Assembly (NCBI GenBank): GCA_030549495.1
Contig: JAUIRK010000903.1
Coordinates: 1,426,001 to 1,490,000, forward strand
Length of the DNA stretch: 64,000 bases
Source: Nectonema munidae
Lineage: Eukaryota > Nematomorpha > Nectonematoida > Nectonematidae
Direction: 5' to 3'
The stretch's first letter is position 1. Each line of letters begins with the position of its first letter. Both the position numbers and the translations under genes were made by a program. Positions 36,901 through 47,407 of the stretch are shown one piece after another. A model generated the notes under the pieces. The model ran no database searches, had not been told where the DNA came from, and saw only the letters and a program-made list of their open reading frames with translations.

Positions 36901-39900
36901 TATGCAAAATTTAGCTGGGGGTCGGATCTGGCCCGAGGGCCGTAGTTTAGTGAACCCTGATCTATACGTATAACCGTGTTTTCCATATACACTAAAAAAC
37001 ATTAATTCATGTTGACGTTAACCGCGTAATTTGAAAGAAAAAATTCCAGATTTCTTGAATTCAAATGCAAATATAGTTATAAGTATAGATATATAAAAAA
37101 CATGCTTTGGAGATATGCTCATCTTGCCCCAAAAGGAACTTTCCCTAGTGCAGTGTTTTAACAACTCGTTTAGGGCATGTTGTCCGATTTTAAAAAATAT
37201 TTAAAATTTTTATCAATGATACAGAGGTGCGGAGTCGAAGATTTTTATTGGATACGATTATGCGTCGAAGTAGTCAGACTTTAAAATATATGAAATTTTT
37301 GTAAGTTCTTGTGGTCGGAGTCGTGTAATTTATCTCCGAGTCCGTAACTCGGGATCTAAAGCAGTGTTTCTCAACCTTTTTTCTTTCCAAGCCCATTTTT
37401 AGTGCAAAAAAATCTCAGGCCCACATAACTTTTTAAGAGAAACCCAATGCTTTAATTTAAACGTCATATGATCGTATATAGAACTACATGACCTTTAATA
37501 AAGTTTAAATAATAATAAAATCTTTATTAGCATAAAGAATGCGAACAATAATTGTTGATTGAAAATTTAAAGTTTTCACAAAATGATAAAAAATTATTGA
37601 GAACTTCTACAAGTCTACACTGAACAAAACATTTGATATAAGGCGACGAAGAAGAGTGTGTGAGAGAGAGAAAGAAATTGAGAGAATGAGATAACGTGGA
37701 AGAGAGTAAGTGATGAGGAAAATTATTCAAACACAAGACTCACGACAATTGCAGGAGGAAAATAATAAAGTTTTTTTCCGTGTTTATTATTATCCCTTTA
37801 CCATAAAATGGCTTATGAATAAGTGTGTTTGTATTGAAAAATCACATCTCTAAATAAATAAATAAATCCTAAAGAGCAATTACAAAATTTTAAATCACTG
37901 AAAAAACGAAAAATTTTAAACCTAATGTAATATTCTTGAGGCCCACCTTAAGCCCAAAAAAATATACAGGCCCATTTTCAAACTTTAAAAACCCACTTGT
38001 GGGCCTGAGGGCCCACGTTGAGAAACACTGATCTAAAGCAAAAACTTTGGCTAGAAATATGTTTAAAAGAAAAAATTTTAACAAAAATTTAAGACCAAAT
38101 GAATATTTTGTGTGAAATTGACAGTATTTACCTTTCCTTTTTCTTGGAACTAGTAAAGGCAACCCCTTTTATTTTAAAATACAAACGAATTATCTTTACG
38201 TTATCTATCACTGTGAGCATTAAAAGCTATTGGAACAAGCATGAAATAGAATTAAACGTATGGTTGGAAGTAGGAGAAATATGGTGAACTCATACTTATC
38301 ACAATTAATGGCGTTAAAAAGACGTTAAATTTTAAAGCAATAATTTCGCAACAAAAAATAGCTTTTAATTTTGTTTAGTAGTTACATTTTCTAATTCATT
38401 TTTTTATTCAATCAATTAAAATTTTTAGAACATTTTATCAAAAATAAATTAGTTTTAATGTAAATATATTTTTTAATTATTCTTTAATCACAGGGGAATT
38501 ATCTTTACCTGGTGCACTTTCAGAGGAATCATCTACACTTGGGTGCCTTTCAGTAAGATTGTCTTTACTAATGTAGACCCAGAGAGATTAATTTTACTCG
38601 ACACTCTTTTATTTTGTTTTACAAAGACGTTATAGTATGAGTTGATTCCCCTGTTTACATTTCATGTTCAAAAACAAATCATCTGAGGCATAAAAAATAT
38701 TCAAATATTTGGAAAGCAACTACCAATCATCACACTCTTGCCACAAATTTTTGAATAGCATATATCCGCCTTACATATTTTTATTCCTCTCGGAATCAAA
38801 TTTTTATATTCTTTCATATTTTATTTCCGCGCTTATTTCCTATGAAATTAACGCAAGACAAGTTGTATCGTACTTCGAAACGCAAATAGTAAATAGCTAT
38901 GGACCATCCAACATAAAATCATGGACCACTGCTAATCCATCAACAAGCAGTTAAGAAACACTTACACACTCGACTCTATGCATATATTTTTTTAATTTGG
39001 AATCTTAGGTTGTTAATTATTATATATTCGCTTAGTTAGCTATTTATTTAGCTTGTTATTTAAGCATCAAAATTTTTCTCAATAATTTCAAATAAAAGTT
39101 GAAAGATAAGCTGGTTGTTTCACTTGGTGGGCGAATTGAAAGTCCACTGGAAAGAGTTGATAATGCGGATGAGGCGGGTTACTTAATCATTTTTGAACAT
39201 TTTGGCCCACTTTTTTGTCTACCAGTTCTCTGAAAATTTTAGTGCCAATGGTAGGGCAAAGTGGTTGACAATTTCACAAAGCTTGGAGTGGGCATTGGCG
39301 CTCTAGAATTCTCGAATTGTTCAGTCCGAAATGAATTTGATTCTTTTGTGAATGTTTGCCCAGAAAATCTGATAAATCAATCAACAGGTTAAAAACATTC
39401 TAGATTTTTAGAATGAAAATAAGGAGAAAGGTTCGTGTGAAGTTCATCAATTAGCTTGAGTCTTTGGATAAGATGCTAAAAGTATGCTGGGATGAAACTA
39501 GAACCGCCTTCCATCTAACAAACAAAAAGCATCTCTGAAGGTTTAAACACTGCAAGTTAATTGATGACCTGCAGTCTCTTCTCACTGCACTATATAAAGA
39601 TTTGTTCTCTAGCTCTTTTTGCATTTAATTTCTTACCTACTCTAATTTCAACTAAAATAAGCAGAGTTAAAAATTAGTGGCCCATATTTTCTTGTTTGTA
39701 GATAACATAATAAGCCTAACTTCGTTTAGCTTTCAGTTTAAAAATTGGTAAAGCAAGTAAATGCTATTGGAAAGGGGAGCAATTCACCGTATGGTCCTGA
39801 AGCCACGAGAGTTGGGGAATAATATTCCTTCATAATTGAGTTGATAGGGATGTTACTATTGGAGTCCAACCCATGACGAATAGATCAATACCCATCGGTT

Positions 39901-42100
39901 CTATAAATAGGCCACCTGCAGACAACCTTTCTAAATGAAATGAGAAGCCTTATCAAGAGACCAATCAAAATTCAAAGTAGAAAGAGCAATATGAACCTTT
40001 TGAATGTTTGGGCATTGCTCGCAGATGATGCCGACTCCAGCATCATCAATGTCTTGGCAGCCGTGAAGAGAAAGGTATTTCAGAAAGGAGGAACACTGCT
40101 TGGACAATCTCTGCATAACGGTCCTATCAATCTTGGTCTGAAAGGTGAACAGATCAACTCGTTGCCAGTTTGCGCCATCGAGTGCCAACGAATTCCACAA
40201 GTGATTAACTTGCGCACACCTAAACAAATGAATGAAAAACGTTACTTATTTTTAAGTCGAATTATGATTTGTTTAAAACTTTTATTGCACATTAAAAATA
40301 ATTGCTTATGTGTGTAACTGATGAACAGGACATCTAAGTGAAGTACTTTTAAAATAAAATTTATGAGGTGAAATTTGATTGGCTGAAAGTTGTAGATGCA
40401 ATGACAAAACAATTTTTCATATGGCAACTGTTTAGATCTTTCGTGGACAACTTTTCAAATTTGAATTCGTACTGACAGCTAATCAAACTTTCAGAAAATA
40501 AGTAGTAACAGAACAAAAATTTTGTGATGATGAGTATCAACTTCGTTATTCAAAGGAGCCTTATTTGGTGAAAATTCATCCGGTGATGCCGAGATGTAAG
40601 TATGCACGCTCAAAACAATAGCACTTTGGACAACATGGTTCCCTTACATATTAAATGTTTTATAAAATATCATCGAACAACTTTTTTTAAAACAAATTTT
40701 TTTTGTTTTTTAAGGCAGACCATTTATTGTTGAAGGGGTGAATATCCACCCGTAGCATATCTTAGCTTGTACATTGTGAGTAAACATTCAAACCCATTTA
40801 TGACATAAATATATGTAAAAAATGAACGGAAAAAAAGTGAAGTATTATGTTGCGAAATATTTTTCGGCATGTAATAAGTGTAATAACACGGCAGTAATGG
40901 GTATATTCGAAATTTAAATTATACAAATGAAATGCAAACGTAAAAATTATGATAAAAATATTTTCTCATACCAAAAGAATAAGGTTACAAAACATATTAG
41001 CATTATGTATTCTAAGTGTGATATTATTTGTTTATCAAAGTGACGTAGCTAGAAGACGGAGAGTTCTTTCTATTTCAAGTCGAAACCGCTATCCACACTT
41101 AATTACCGAAACACGCGAAAATGTCTCGTACACAAGTAATTTCGTCGAAAAGTGAACCCAAATGGCATTTGATGAGATTATAAAGGCCCTGCAGTAGTTT
41201 ATGCTCTAGCTTTGAGTAATGATATGGAGAAAATGTTAACTTTTATATCGAGTATATTTCTAGCAAATGCTTAAAGTACACTTCAATATAAAATACCCAA
41301 TTTATCTATCCTTATTTTTTGGAGTGTCTTATTCGAAGATGATAATTATTCAAAATATACAATAATATTTAATAAAACAATCAAACAATTAAGAACTTAG
41401 CATTCATATGACATTTTGTAATGTTATAAAAAGAAACTTGATTTTATGTTAGAAAATATTTCAATTTAAGATGAAGAACAGTGTCGGCATTAAAAACAAG
41501 TTCAGAGATGAGCTTATAAAAGGGTCAAAAATATTTAGAAGATAAAAATCAATATTAATAGTGCATATATGAGTTTGTTGTTTCCATACACATAGATAAA
41601 AAATTTTTAGGAGGAGAGCGAGAGGGCCTGATGAAATAATTGGAGGGGCTTAAGAGCCCTCTTGACCACATTGGTGCCACCACTGACACATATTAGACGA
41701 ATCACAATTCACAATACGATTAGACTAAAAATTTAAGATAAGCTAATAGTCTGACATTTTTATATTCTTTCACAAGAAAGTCACAAAGAATGTTGTTTTG
41801 AATTCAACGGTCTTGGTCAAGTTTGATACAAGCAACACAGAGTGCGCCTTGTCGATGAAAACACACCGTGGTACCCTTTGCCTTTTACAAGAAAACAAGA
41901 AGAGAAAAACAAGTGATTCCTGACCTGCAAAGAGAAACAACGTCTAAGTAGGAGAAAATCCTGAAGAGAAGCTCTTTGGGAAGCTTTTTTGAGATTTTGT
42001 CAGTGCTGTCGTTGTTGAAGAGGGATTGGTGGTGGAGAAGGTGATGACTGGAGTGGTGGTGGGTCGAAGACAAATGCGATTTCAACAAAGAACGATTCAT
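21949..42100 (-). CDS. FBXL20: F-box and leucine-rich repeat protein, FBXL2/FBXL20 type
   Basis: Six exons with GT-AG borders and matching phases: 42100-41925, 40219-39997, 35973-35760, 32291-32070, 24657-24433 and 22235-21949. Together they give a 448-residue protein (human FBXL20 is 436). After a His/Ser-rich lead (STHHHSSHH) comes the F-box KLPKELLFRIFSYLDVVSLC-RCAQVNHLWNSLALDG (about residues 45-80). The rest is LRRs of about 26 residues with C-x-x-I-T/N-D signatures (CSQITNTGLQ, CSHITDASL, CSLITDTTL). The C-terminus RCCSIF is a CaaX box, as in FBXL2 and FBXL20 where prenylation tethers the ligase to membranes. The F-box binds Skp1 in an SCF ubiquitin ligase and the LRRs select substrates. 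The start was chosen because it is the first ATG after an upstream in-frame stop. FBXL2 cannot be excluded as the orthologue. The last two exons join at CAA-G/GTTTTT, giving DQGIKCIT in line with the family. Confidence 0.93.
23605..23700. repeat. pogo/Tigger-like terminal sequence in FBXL intron 5
   Basis: GCAGACTCTCGATAACTCG resembles the CAGTC/ACCTCGATAACTCGA ends of Tigger elements, followed by aattcgaa words. No partner end or TA-flanked element could be traced. The rest of this intron (22236-24432) is unremarkable, apart from a hAT-like end gcggcgaacctgcggcc at 22387-22403. Confidence 0.3.
25490..25693 (+). pseudogene. 3' tail of a LINE (RTE-like) with (ATG)n end, in FBXL intron 4
   Basis: The plus strand reads RWKNVVDKDLKRYNL, EEKDNADRSKWKK and on to a stop. 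This is the wording of the extreme C-terminus of endonuclease/reverse-transcriptase LINEs (W-x-D-x-V-x-x-D-L ... D-R-x-x-W-R). It ends in aaataaatgatgatgatgat, a short ATG-type microsatellite typical of RTE 3' ends. Only the last ~200 bp survive. Confidence 0.55.
27723..27919. mobile_element. hAT-type MITE nested in the 3.1 kb element
   Basis: The ends CAGTGACGTAGCTC and (reverse complement of the right end) CAGTGGTGTAGTC pair with few mismatches. The flanks cttctctc (27715-27722) and cttctgtc (27920-27927) match at 7 of 8. GC-rich, 197 bp, non-coding. Confidence 0.7.
28448..28759. mobile_element. MITE with GGTC...GACATTTCGCCCC ends
   Basis: The left end GGTCCTCGGACATTTCGCCC is matched by the reverse complement of the right end, GGTCGACAGACATTTCGCCC. 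The possible flanking duplication is weak (gttaattt and gttattta, 6 of 8). The left third consists of 42-bp tandem repeats. Nested within the 3.1 kb hAT element. Confidence 0.6.
28468..28593. repeat. three tandem 42-bp repeats
   Basis: Units starting cattattttcataaga at 28468, 28510 and 28552, each containing agttcgtcccatggacaatt or a diverged form. The first two are nearly identical; the third is altered in its second half. Confidence 0.85.
29620..30165. repeat. segment bounded by inverted repeats inside the 3.1 kb hAT element
   Basis: gcccccaattaaaaagtatg near 29630 is complemented by tactttttaattgtgggc near 30112-30131, with flanking aaaaaatgccc/gggcatttttt words on both sides. This suggests a small nested inverted-repeat element. 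The copy at 16633-17642 keeps the left inverted repeat (17105-17140) but lacks the right one. Confidence 0.5.
32797..34285 (+). pseudogene. third pogo/Tigger-type transposase remnant, in FBXL intron 3
   Basis: It begins MMSKRVCSSLEEKVQEIE (helix-turn-helix region) and ITEKFKVGKKQIHKILK-like text with a stop between them, then the first catalytic block DIFNMDETGIFFRDS (about 33245-33290) followed by KRSKDRARYT. The second Asp region and the C-terminal half are poorly preserved. On the right, words such as acctgtcttaacggacc and gagtggtcgcttaatacagg (34226-34279) look like the terminal region of such elements. Dead, with many stops and frame changes. The gene sense is opposite to the host gene. 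Confidence 0.75.
34777..35054. mobile_element. Tigger/pogo-type MITE with TA flanks
   Basis: The left end TAGTACCTCGTTAATC and the right end (reverse complement) CAGTCAACCTTCGTTAATCC align well, and both borders are TA. The 278 bp are non-coding. The ends resemble classical Tigger ends (CAGTC-AACCTCG). Confidence 0.65.
36425..36640 (-). pseudogene. piggyBac transposase C-terminal zinc-cluster fragment, in FBXL intron 2
   Basis: The minus strand encodes about 70 residues without interruption, including RKSNRPGPQGKRVR and then SRCRLCKNDARLECTFCKLR before the stop at 36425-36427. Spacing C-x2-C ... C-x2-C is that of the Cys-rich C-terminal domain of PGBD transposases. The upstream catalytic part is absent. 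THAP or another short zinc ribbon is the alternative. Confidence 0.5.
36678..36959. mobile_element. hAT-type MITE (CCAAACT/GGCCCG family)
   Basis: The left end CAGGAGTAACCAAACT and the right end, read in reverse, CAGGGTTCACTAAACTACGG match at most positions. The inner words gcaggccgg/ggcccgagggccg are typical of hAT MITEs with CCAAACTACGGCCCG ends. The flanking 8-mers no longer match. Confidence 0.6.
37362..38030. mobile_element. hAT-type MITE, well preserved ends
   Basis: CAGTGTTTCTCAACCTTTTT at the left and, inverted, CAGTGTTTCTCAACGTGGGC at the right, with 14 identical terminal bases. The flanks are atctaaag at 37354-37361 and 38031-38038, a perfect 8-bp duplication. Both arms repeat the word gggcct/aggccca. 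The 669 bp are non-coding and include a purine-rich gagaga stretch (37650-37710). Located in FBXL intron 2. Confidence 0.88.
38491..38653. repeat. four 30-bp tandem repeats between CAGGGGAAT inverted ends
   Basis: Units start at 38495, 38525, 38555 and 38585 with consensus ggaattatctttacttggtg followed by ccctttcaga. Divergence grows to the right. The block is bounded by CAGGGGAATTATC and, inverted, CAGGGGAATCAAC, so it may be a tiny MITE. No target duplication seen. Confidence 0.65.
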
Positions 42101-42617
42101 TTCAACGGAGAAAGCCAATGAATGTGGTGATGGGTTTGGACCTTTCGCTCAAGATACCTCAAAGCATTATTTGCCTAGATACAAAGCAAGCATTTACTTC
42201 GCAAAGTGTGTGTGGATGGCGAAATAGATGATTGACGAGTAGGCGATGAATTGATTGTATCGGGGCACGCACATCTTCCAATCAACCAATAAATTTCATT
42301 CCCAAAACTCTTGAAAGCAGACTCCAGGCGTGTTCTTGTTGCATATCCTATAAAATGTTTAGAAATTGGGAATAAGAATTGTCATTAGAGCATCCGATAT
42401 CAGTTCTTCGAAAATTTTATCCCTACGTGCTGCACATGTGCTCATATGATAATAAAAATAAAATATAATCAAAACAGTCTTTTTACTTAAGGCACAACAT
42501 ACACTGATCTTTAAAAACTGAGAAAAAGACAGCTTACTACGGAAACTTAGCGTTTTGGAAATATGTTGTGCAAATGAAGCTATCATCTCATGCTTTTTTA
42601 ATAACCATAACAATTTT

Positions 42618-42890
42618 CAGGGCCGGCTTTAGGCCCCTGCAACCTATGCAGCCGCAGTAGGCCCCGCGCTTCTCATTTTAATTTGGATGATATATTGTAT
42701 GATTTCCTTAAACGCAAGGTTCGCAAAGTAAAGTTACTTTGATCGTCATTTTGTGTTAATGAAAAAGTAATAAAACAAATCCCTTTTCTTTTTTTCTAAA
42801 TCTTATTTCTCACTTTTAATCTTTTTTCCTACCCGCACTGGGCCTCGCGCAATCCATTTTGCATAGGGCCCCACGAACACTAGGGCTCTG
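42618..42890. mobile_element. hAT-type MITE, GC-rich ends
   Basis: The left end CAGGGCCGGCTTTAGGCC and the right end agggctctg are diverged mirror images. The flanks acaatttt (42610-42617) and acagtttt (42891-42898) match at 7 of 8. Inner ends also share taggcccc/gggcctcgcg words. Non-coding, 273 bp, about 0.5 kb upstream of the FBXL start codon. Confidence 0.65.
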
Positions 42891-44185
42891 ACAGTTTTAA
42901 ATACATTTTGAAAAAAATGTAACTAGATAGAGCTCAAACTATATGAGATATTTATCTCTTGTTTAGAATTTCTAATTTACACAAACTTGCTCCAAGAGTT
43001 CAGATAAATTCTCTTGAACTGAGTCGTATCAACCGTTTTATAAGATATATAAAAATTTATTGCTTCAATGAATTAGAATGCAAAAAAGAATCCTTGCGAA
43101 TCCTTTGATTACAGAGCTGATTAAAAAATATCGTTCATTGAACGAAAATGTTAGTGACAACATTGTAATTTTGATTAAATTTTTGTTGTTTTAGAAATAA
43201 TGTCTCGACAGGTGATTTTTTTAATCAAAGCAAAATGCATGAAACTATTAGGTTCTGTTGAAGAGAATAAAGAGACGTGGAAAAACACAAAAATGATTAT
43301 CCAAAGCCTTTGAAAAATCATGAGTTTGAAATTTTGGACGAGTTTCATGATAATGATGAAGAATTAGAACTTTTTACAATTTCACTGCAATGTAGTAACA
43401 AAGTTAGATATGCCAACAAAATTACTAATTCTTAAAATAAGAAAATTAAAAATAGCTAATAATTATGATATAACTACAGACGAAGTCAGTGTATTGCCTA
43501 GATTTTCTGAGTGGCGACTCAGATCGGGATTGGCAAAAAAACCCAAACGGATTAGGCTTTTTTTATATTAAAACTTAGTCTTTTAGATAACTTACTTTTT
43601 AAAGCAACAACAGGAAATTATTTTATTTAAATAAATACATACATGCAGAAATAAAATATTTTATATTTTTTTTCTCGCATTGAAAAAGCTTTTGAAATCT
43701 TAATTGGGGAAATGCATTGCTAGCCTCAATTAGATTATGATAGCAGTCAGTTGCTTGAGAACGGGGTCGAGGCAAGTAGAATTTGATAAAAATATCCGTT
43801 TTAACTGTCAGAAAAATCTTACTTCAAAAAGAAGAAAAGTATTTTGGAAAAATATTGAGTGTTTGACATTTTGCTAGTTAGCAATTATTAACACATTTAG
43901 CAATAATTGGGGTAAGCGAGTTTACTCAAGCTTAACTTGCAAAGTAACCTTGTTTTCTAAATAATTTAGTACTTATTTATAAACTTAATCCATTTAGTAC
44001 GAATGTTCCCGAAAAAACGCATACCAACTCTTGTCTTAAATAGAATTAAATAGGAATTACTGAAATCGTAGGAGTTCCCTTTGGGTTAAAATGAAATACC
44101 TTACCAACTAAATAGCCAAAGTATTACAACAAACGAAAAGATGTTCTTGCCAAATACCTAACTCATGTGAAAATACAGAAAGAAA
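42891..44185. other. spacer, nothing recognised
   Basis: AT-rich with short acidic peptides between stops (for example DNDEELELF near 43355), but no family could be recognised and no element ends were found. Confidence 0.4.
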
Positions 44186-44481
44186 TTTGATGTCAATTTC
44201 CTTCTTTACAATGAATGCTCAACAGGACAAATTAGAGGCTTTGGAAGTGCCAAGTAGGAGGAAAAACGCTTACTTGACCGGTTTGAGAAAATGCATGCTT
44301 CAAACTTAGAGATGCATCATTACAGTGCATCAGGCAAAATGCTGGAGGCAGAATTCGAGAGGATGGAGACAGAAACAAGCTTTAGCAGGTGATCGATGAG
44401 GCAAAGAATTATGAAATTGCCAGGATGAAAGCTGCAGCACGCCAAAGCCAATATCAATTATTTTTACTATTTTTATTCTAA
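44186..44481 (+). pseudogene. unidentified protein-coding remnant
   Basis: The plus strand reads FDVNFLLYNECSTGQIRGFG, SAK, a stop, then in the same frame EEKRLLDRFEKMHASNLEMH and HYSASGKMLEAEFERMETET to a stop near 44392. A neighbouring frame then gives VIDEAKNYEIARMKAAARQS and ends at TAA near 44481. The composition is richer in GC than the surroundings and strongly protein-like (charged, helical). It is broken by at least one stop and one frame change, so it is probably a processed or decayed gene copy, or exons of an unknown gene. I do not recognise the family. Confidence 0.4.
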
Positions 44482-44504
44482 GTTATGGTGGATTCGCCTA
44501 TTTT

Positions 44505-44797
44505 TATAAGCAACCAACCGAGTTGCTAAGGGTTCACGCCTAAGCAACTTGCTTAGCAACCCTCAGGCCTCAGTTGCTAAATTTTTGCAATTGTAGCCAT
44601 CGCCTTCATTTATTCCTTTCCCTAAGTAATATGACCCATTTTGAGTTAATTCATTAAAAAGAAAATTTGAAGATTTATTATAAATATGAAATTATTAAAT
44701 AATAAAAAAAAGCAACCGCCTAAACAACTTGAGGCCTGAAAAATCCCATCGACCCTTTGCAGGCTGACGCGTGATCCAGAAAATGGAGTTGCTTATA
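44505..44797. mobile_element. small inverted-repeat element, TATAAGCAAC ends
   Basis: tataagcaacc at the left and ggagttgcttata at the right are mirror images, both followed inside by gcaac/gttgc-rich sequence. The inner stretch gttgctaaatttttgcaatt and what follows (44570-44640) has a diverged relative at 50090-50160. About 293 bp, non-coding. Confidence 0.5.
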
Positions 44798-47098
44798 TAA
44801 ATAAAAATGTGTGAAGAAACCATTTTTGAGGTAAGCATTACCTTTCAAAAATACTTTGCCCATAGCACTTTAATTTTAAAATATCATACACAATTTTGGA
44901 ATGAAATCCTGCAAAACTGGTCCTTCTTTTACTATTAAACTCTTAAATGACATTTTGATTATGTTATGAGAAGGATTGATTGCATATACCCTTTTTATTT
45001 CTGTGGTGAATTAGCAGAAAAGCTTCTCAAAAATTAATTTAAAAAATGAAAATTTATCAAAACTTTTGCTAAACAAAATATGGATATAGAATATAGTTAA
45101 ACATTTTTTACAGGCATTTGGCCTAAAGGATTATATTCCTAACCGACTTTTGGCCGGCAAATTTGGTTAAATAGAAACACTTTTCATTTATTATATGAGC
45201 ATAACTCTATCTAACTATATTCTTCCTTCTAATTCTTTCTTCCTGACATATTTACATATAGAGGCATATTTCGCCATTAGAGATGAAATTTTTCCATAGA
45301 CCAAAATCCTAAAATATGCAATATGTTCTTGATATTTTGGAGGTGGAATATTGACGTCATGAAACCAGCAGGTTAAAACAAAAAATAAAAATCTAAAGAA
45401 AACCCTTTTTTCAAATTGGCAAAAACATAAAAATATTTCAATTCATTTTTCACTGCTTGAATAGTAATCAGAAGGAAAATTCAGAGAAAATTTTTTGAAA
45501 AATATGGCCGTCTTAAAGCTCATAAGCAATCATACCTATATTGGAACTTAAAACTTTACAAAAATTCCATTAAATTAAAAGGAAAAAAAGTTCTATCTAT
45601 ATATTCATGATATTTGCATTCTTTATAAGGAAGGAAGGGTAATGATGGATTGACTGGTATAAGATAAAGTTCGTTATATAAAGTAAATGAAACAAAACGT
45701 TCATAACATATACGGAATGAATATACAAATTTAACTACACATATGAATGATTATTTCTTTTTTTTTAGTATAAAAACCCCTTTTTTACGTTCAAAGTATT
45801 TTTTATATTAATCGTTTTTGTAATGAATAAGCAAAAATTTCTTGACTTTTTTCTAGAACATTTGGTGTCGATTTGATGAATCAAAAATCTGGCAACCCTA
45901 TGTAATATGTATGAGTCAACCCTCAAATTTAAAAACAAAATGTCCGAATTAAATATTTATTCGCTGTTTAAATCGACCCGAGTTTTAAAATGGCAAATTA
46001 TTTTGTAGTTCATCAAGAAATAAAAGTTAATCAAATAAAGTGCTTATAGCTCATTGACTTTAGGAAAAGAAAAAAAATATTTTATTTCAAATTTACATCT
46101 ACAAAGTAAAGAGAGTTTTGTTGATATTTGAAATTCGGTATTTTGTGTTCAATGTTATTTTTGGAGATAAAATTAAGGTGCTCAGATGATTCTACAATGG
46201 GTCTGCCGTCCTAATTTATAGGGGAAGAAGAACACCTCATGAAATTGAGATCGCGTTATGCTTACTTTGGAATTAAGTGTCTTTTGTGAAGAAAATTTTT
46301 CTGGAAATTGAAAAAAAGAAAAGTGTTGAATTGGAAATGCAAGTTTATCATATAAAAGATATACTCTCGTCATCTCAAATCATCTAACTTGACACATATA
46401 TAAACATAAGTATGAATATATATTACACATTTATAGCAGGAATATGTGTAAAGGCGCTATAGGCTTAGTAGTGGCGTCTGCTCTAAGTGCGTACAAAAGA
46501 TATTGATGAAATTATCATCTATCAGCAAATCATTTACCTATAATCAATATAAGGAAAGAAGGAAAACTAATGTGCGCGCGCAGATAAAGAAAGGAGAAAT
46601 GAGAGAAGTCGTCGTTACAAGCAAAAAGATAAAGGAATTATCATTATACTGCTGCAGAGTTCTTGCTTCGTTCTTCGTTGTTGAGAGAACTGCTGGCAAA
46701 TGAAGAGAGAGATAAAGGAAAGTACAGCAGCCAGTCACAGTCTATCATCAACGCATGATGCAGAAGGATTAAGATAAAAAAAAAGTAATGTCACAGACTC
46801 CCTTGGGATAGAGGAAACAAGAGGCAGAACCTATCTATCTACTGATATGCTCATTTCCTGATTTTTATCAACAGGGTGAGTTCTTAGAGTCTACGGTCTA
46901 ACCCAGTGGATCGCAAACTTATGATTTTTAGGAATTTGTTAAAGGAAGCGTACACCTGTCTAGTTAATAATTGAAAAAACGGGATGTGCCGAGTTATAAA
47001 AATTTCGTTCTGCATTTTCAAATTAGCTTGTAAGGTTGGTTAGGAAGTAAGTCGTTAATTAACTAGTTTGTCAATTAGTTCGAGGTAAGACATTGGGC
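44798..47098. other. intergenic spacer, nothing recognised
   Basis: AT-rich, without coding sequence or clear element ends. cagtggatcgcaaactt at 46904-46920 resembles a hAT terminus, and its possible mate aagtttgggaatcccta lies at 49119-49135, but no matching target duplication was found. Confidence 0.4.
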
Positions 47099-47407
47099 CA
47101 GGCCCATAGCCAGCAAGGGCAGGAGGGGGCTAAGCCCCCCACCCCCCAACCTAATATATTTCGATATCAATATAGGGTTCAAAAAATGGTTTATTTTTAG
47201 ACTATATATAAAAATTTGGTACTTATTAGTTATCTCCCTCTCACTTTAAAATTTTTTTCAGTAATTTACTAAAAAAATTTTTTGAATGGGGGAGAGATAA
47301 CCCATAAGTACCAAAAAAATTTTTGTTAAAATATTTAGCCCCCCCCCCCCCCCCCCCCCTAAATTTTTTCCAGCCCTCCCAATTGAAAAGTCCTAGCTAC
47401 GGGCCTG
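47099..47407. mobile_element. hAT-type MITE with C-rich interior
   Basis: The ends CAGGCCCATAGCCAG and, inverted, CAGGCCCGTAGCTAG differ at two positions. The flanks cattgggc (47091-47098) and caatgggc (47408-47415) match at 7 of 8. The interior has a long C-run at 47339-47359 and inverted-repeat sequence around aaattttt/ggttatctc. Non-coding, 309 bp. Confidence 0.78.

Noticed and set aside
39940-40317. 125-codon plus-strand frame
   Set aside because: Antisense shadow of FBXL exon 40219-39997, running into its intron.
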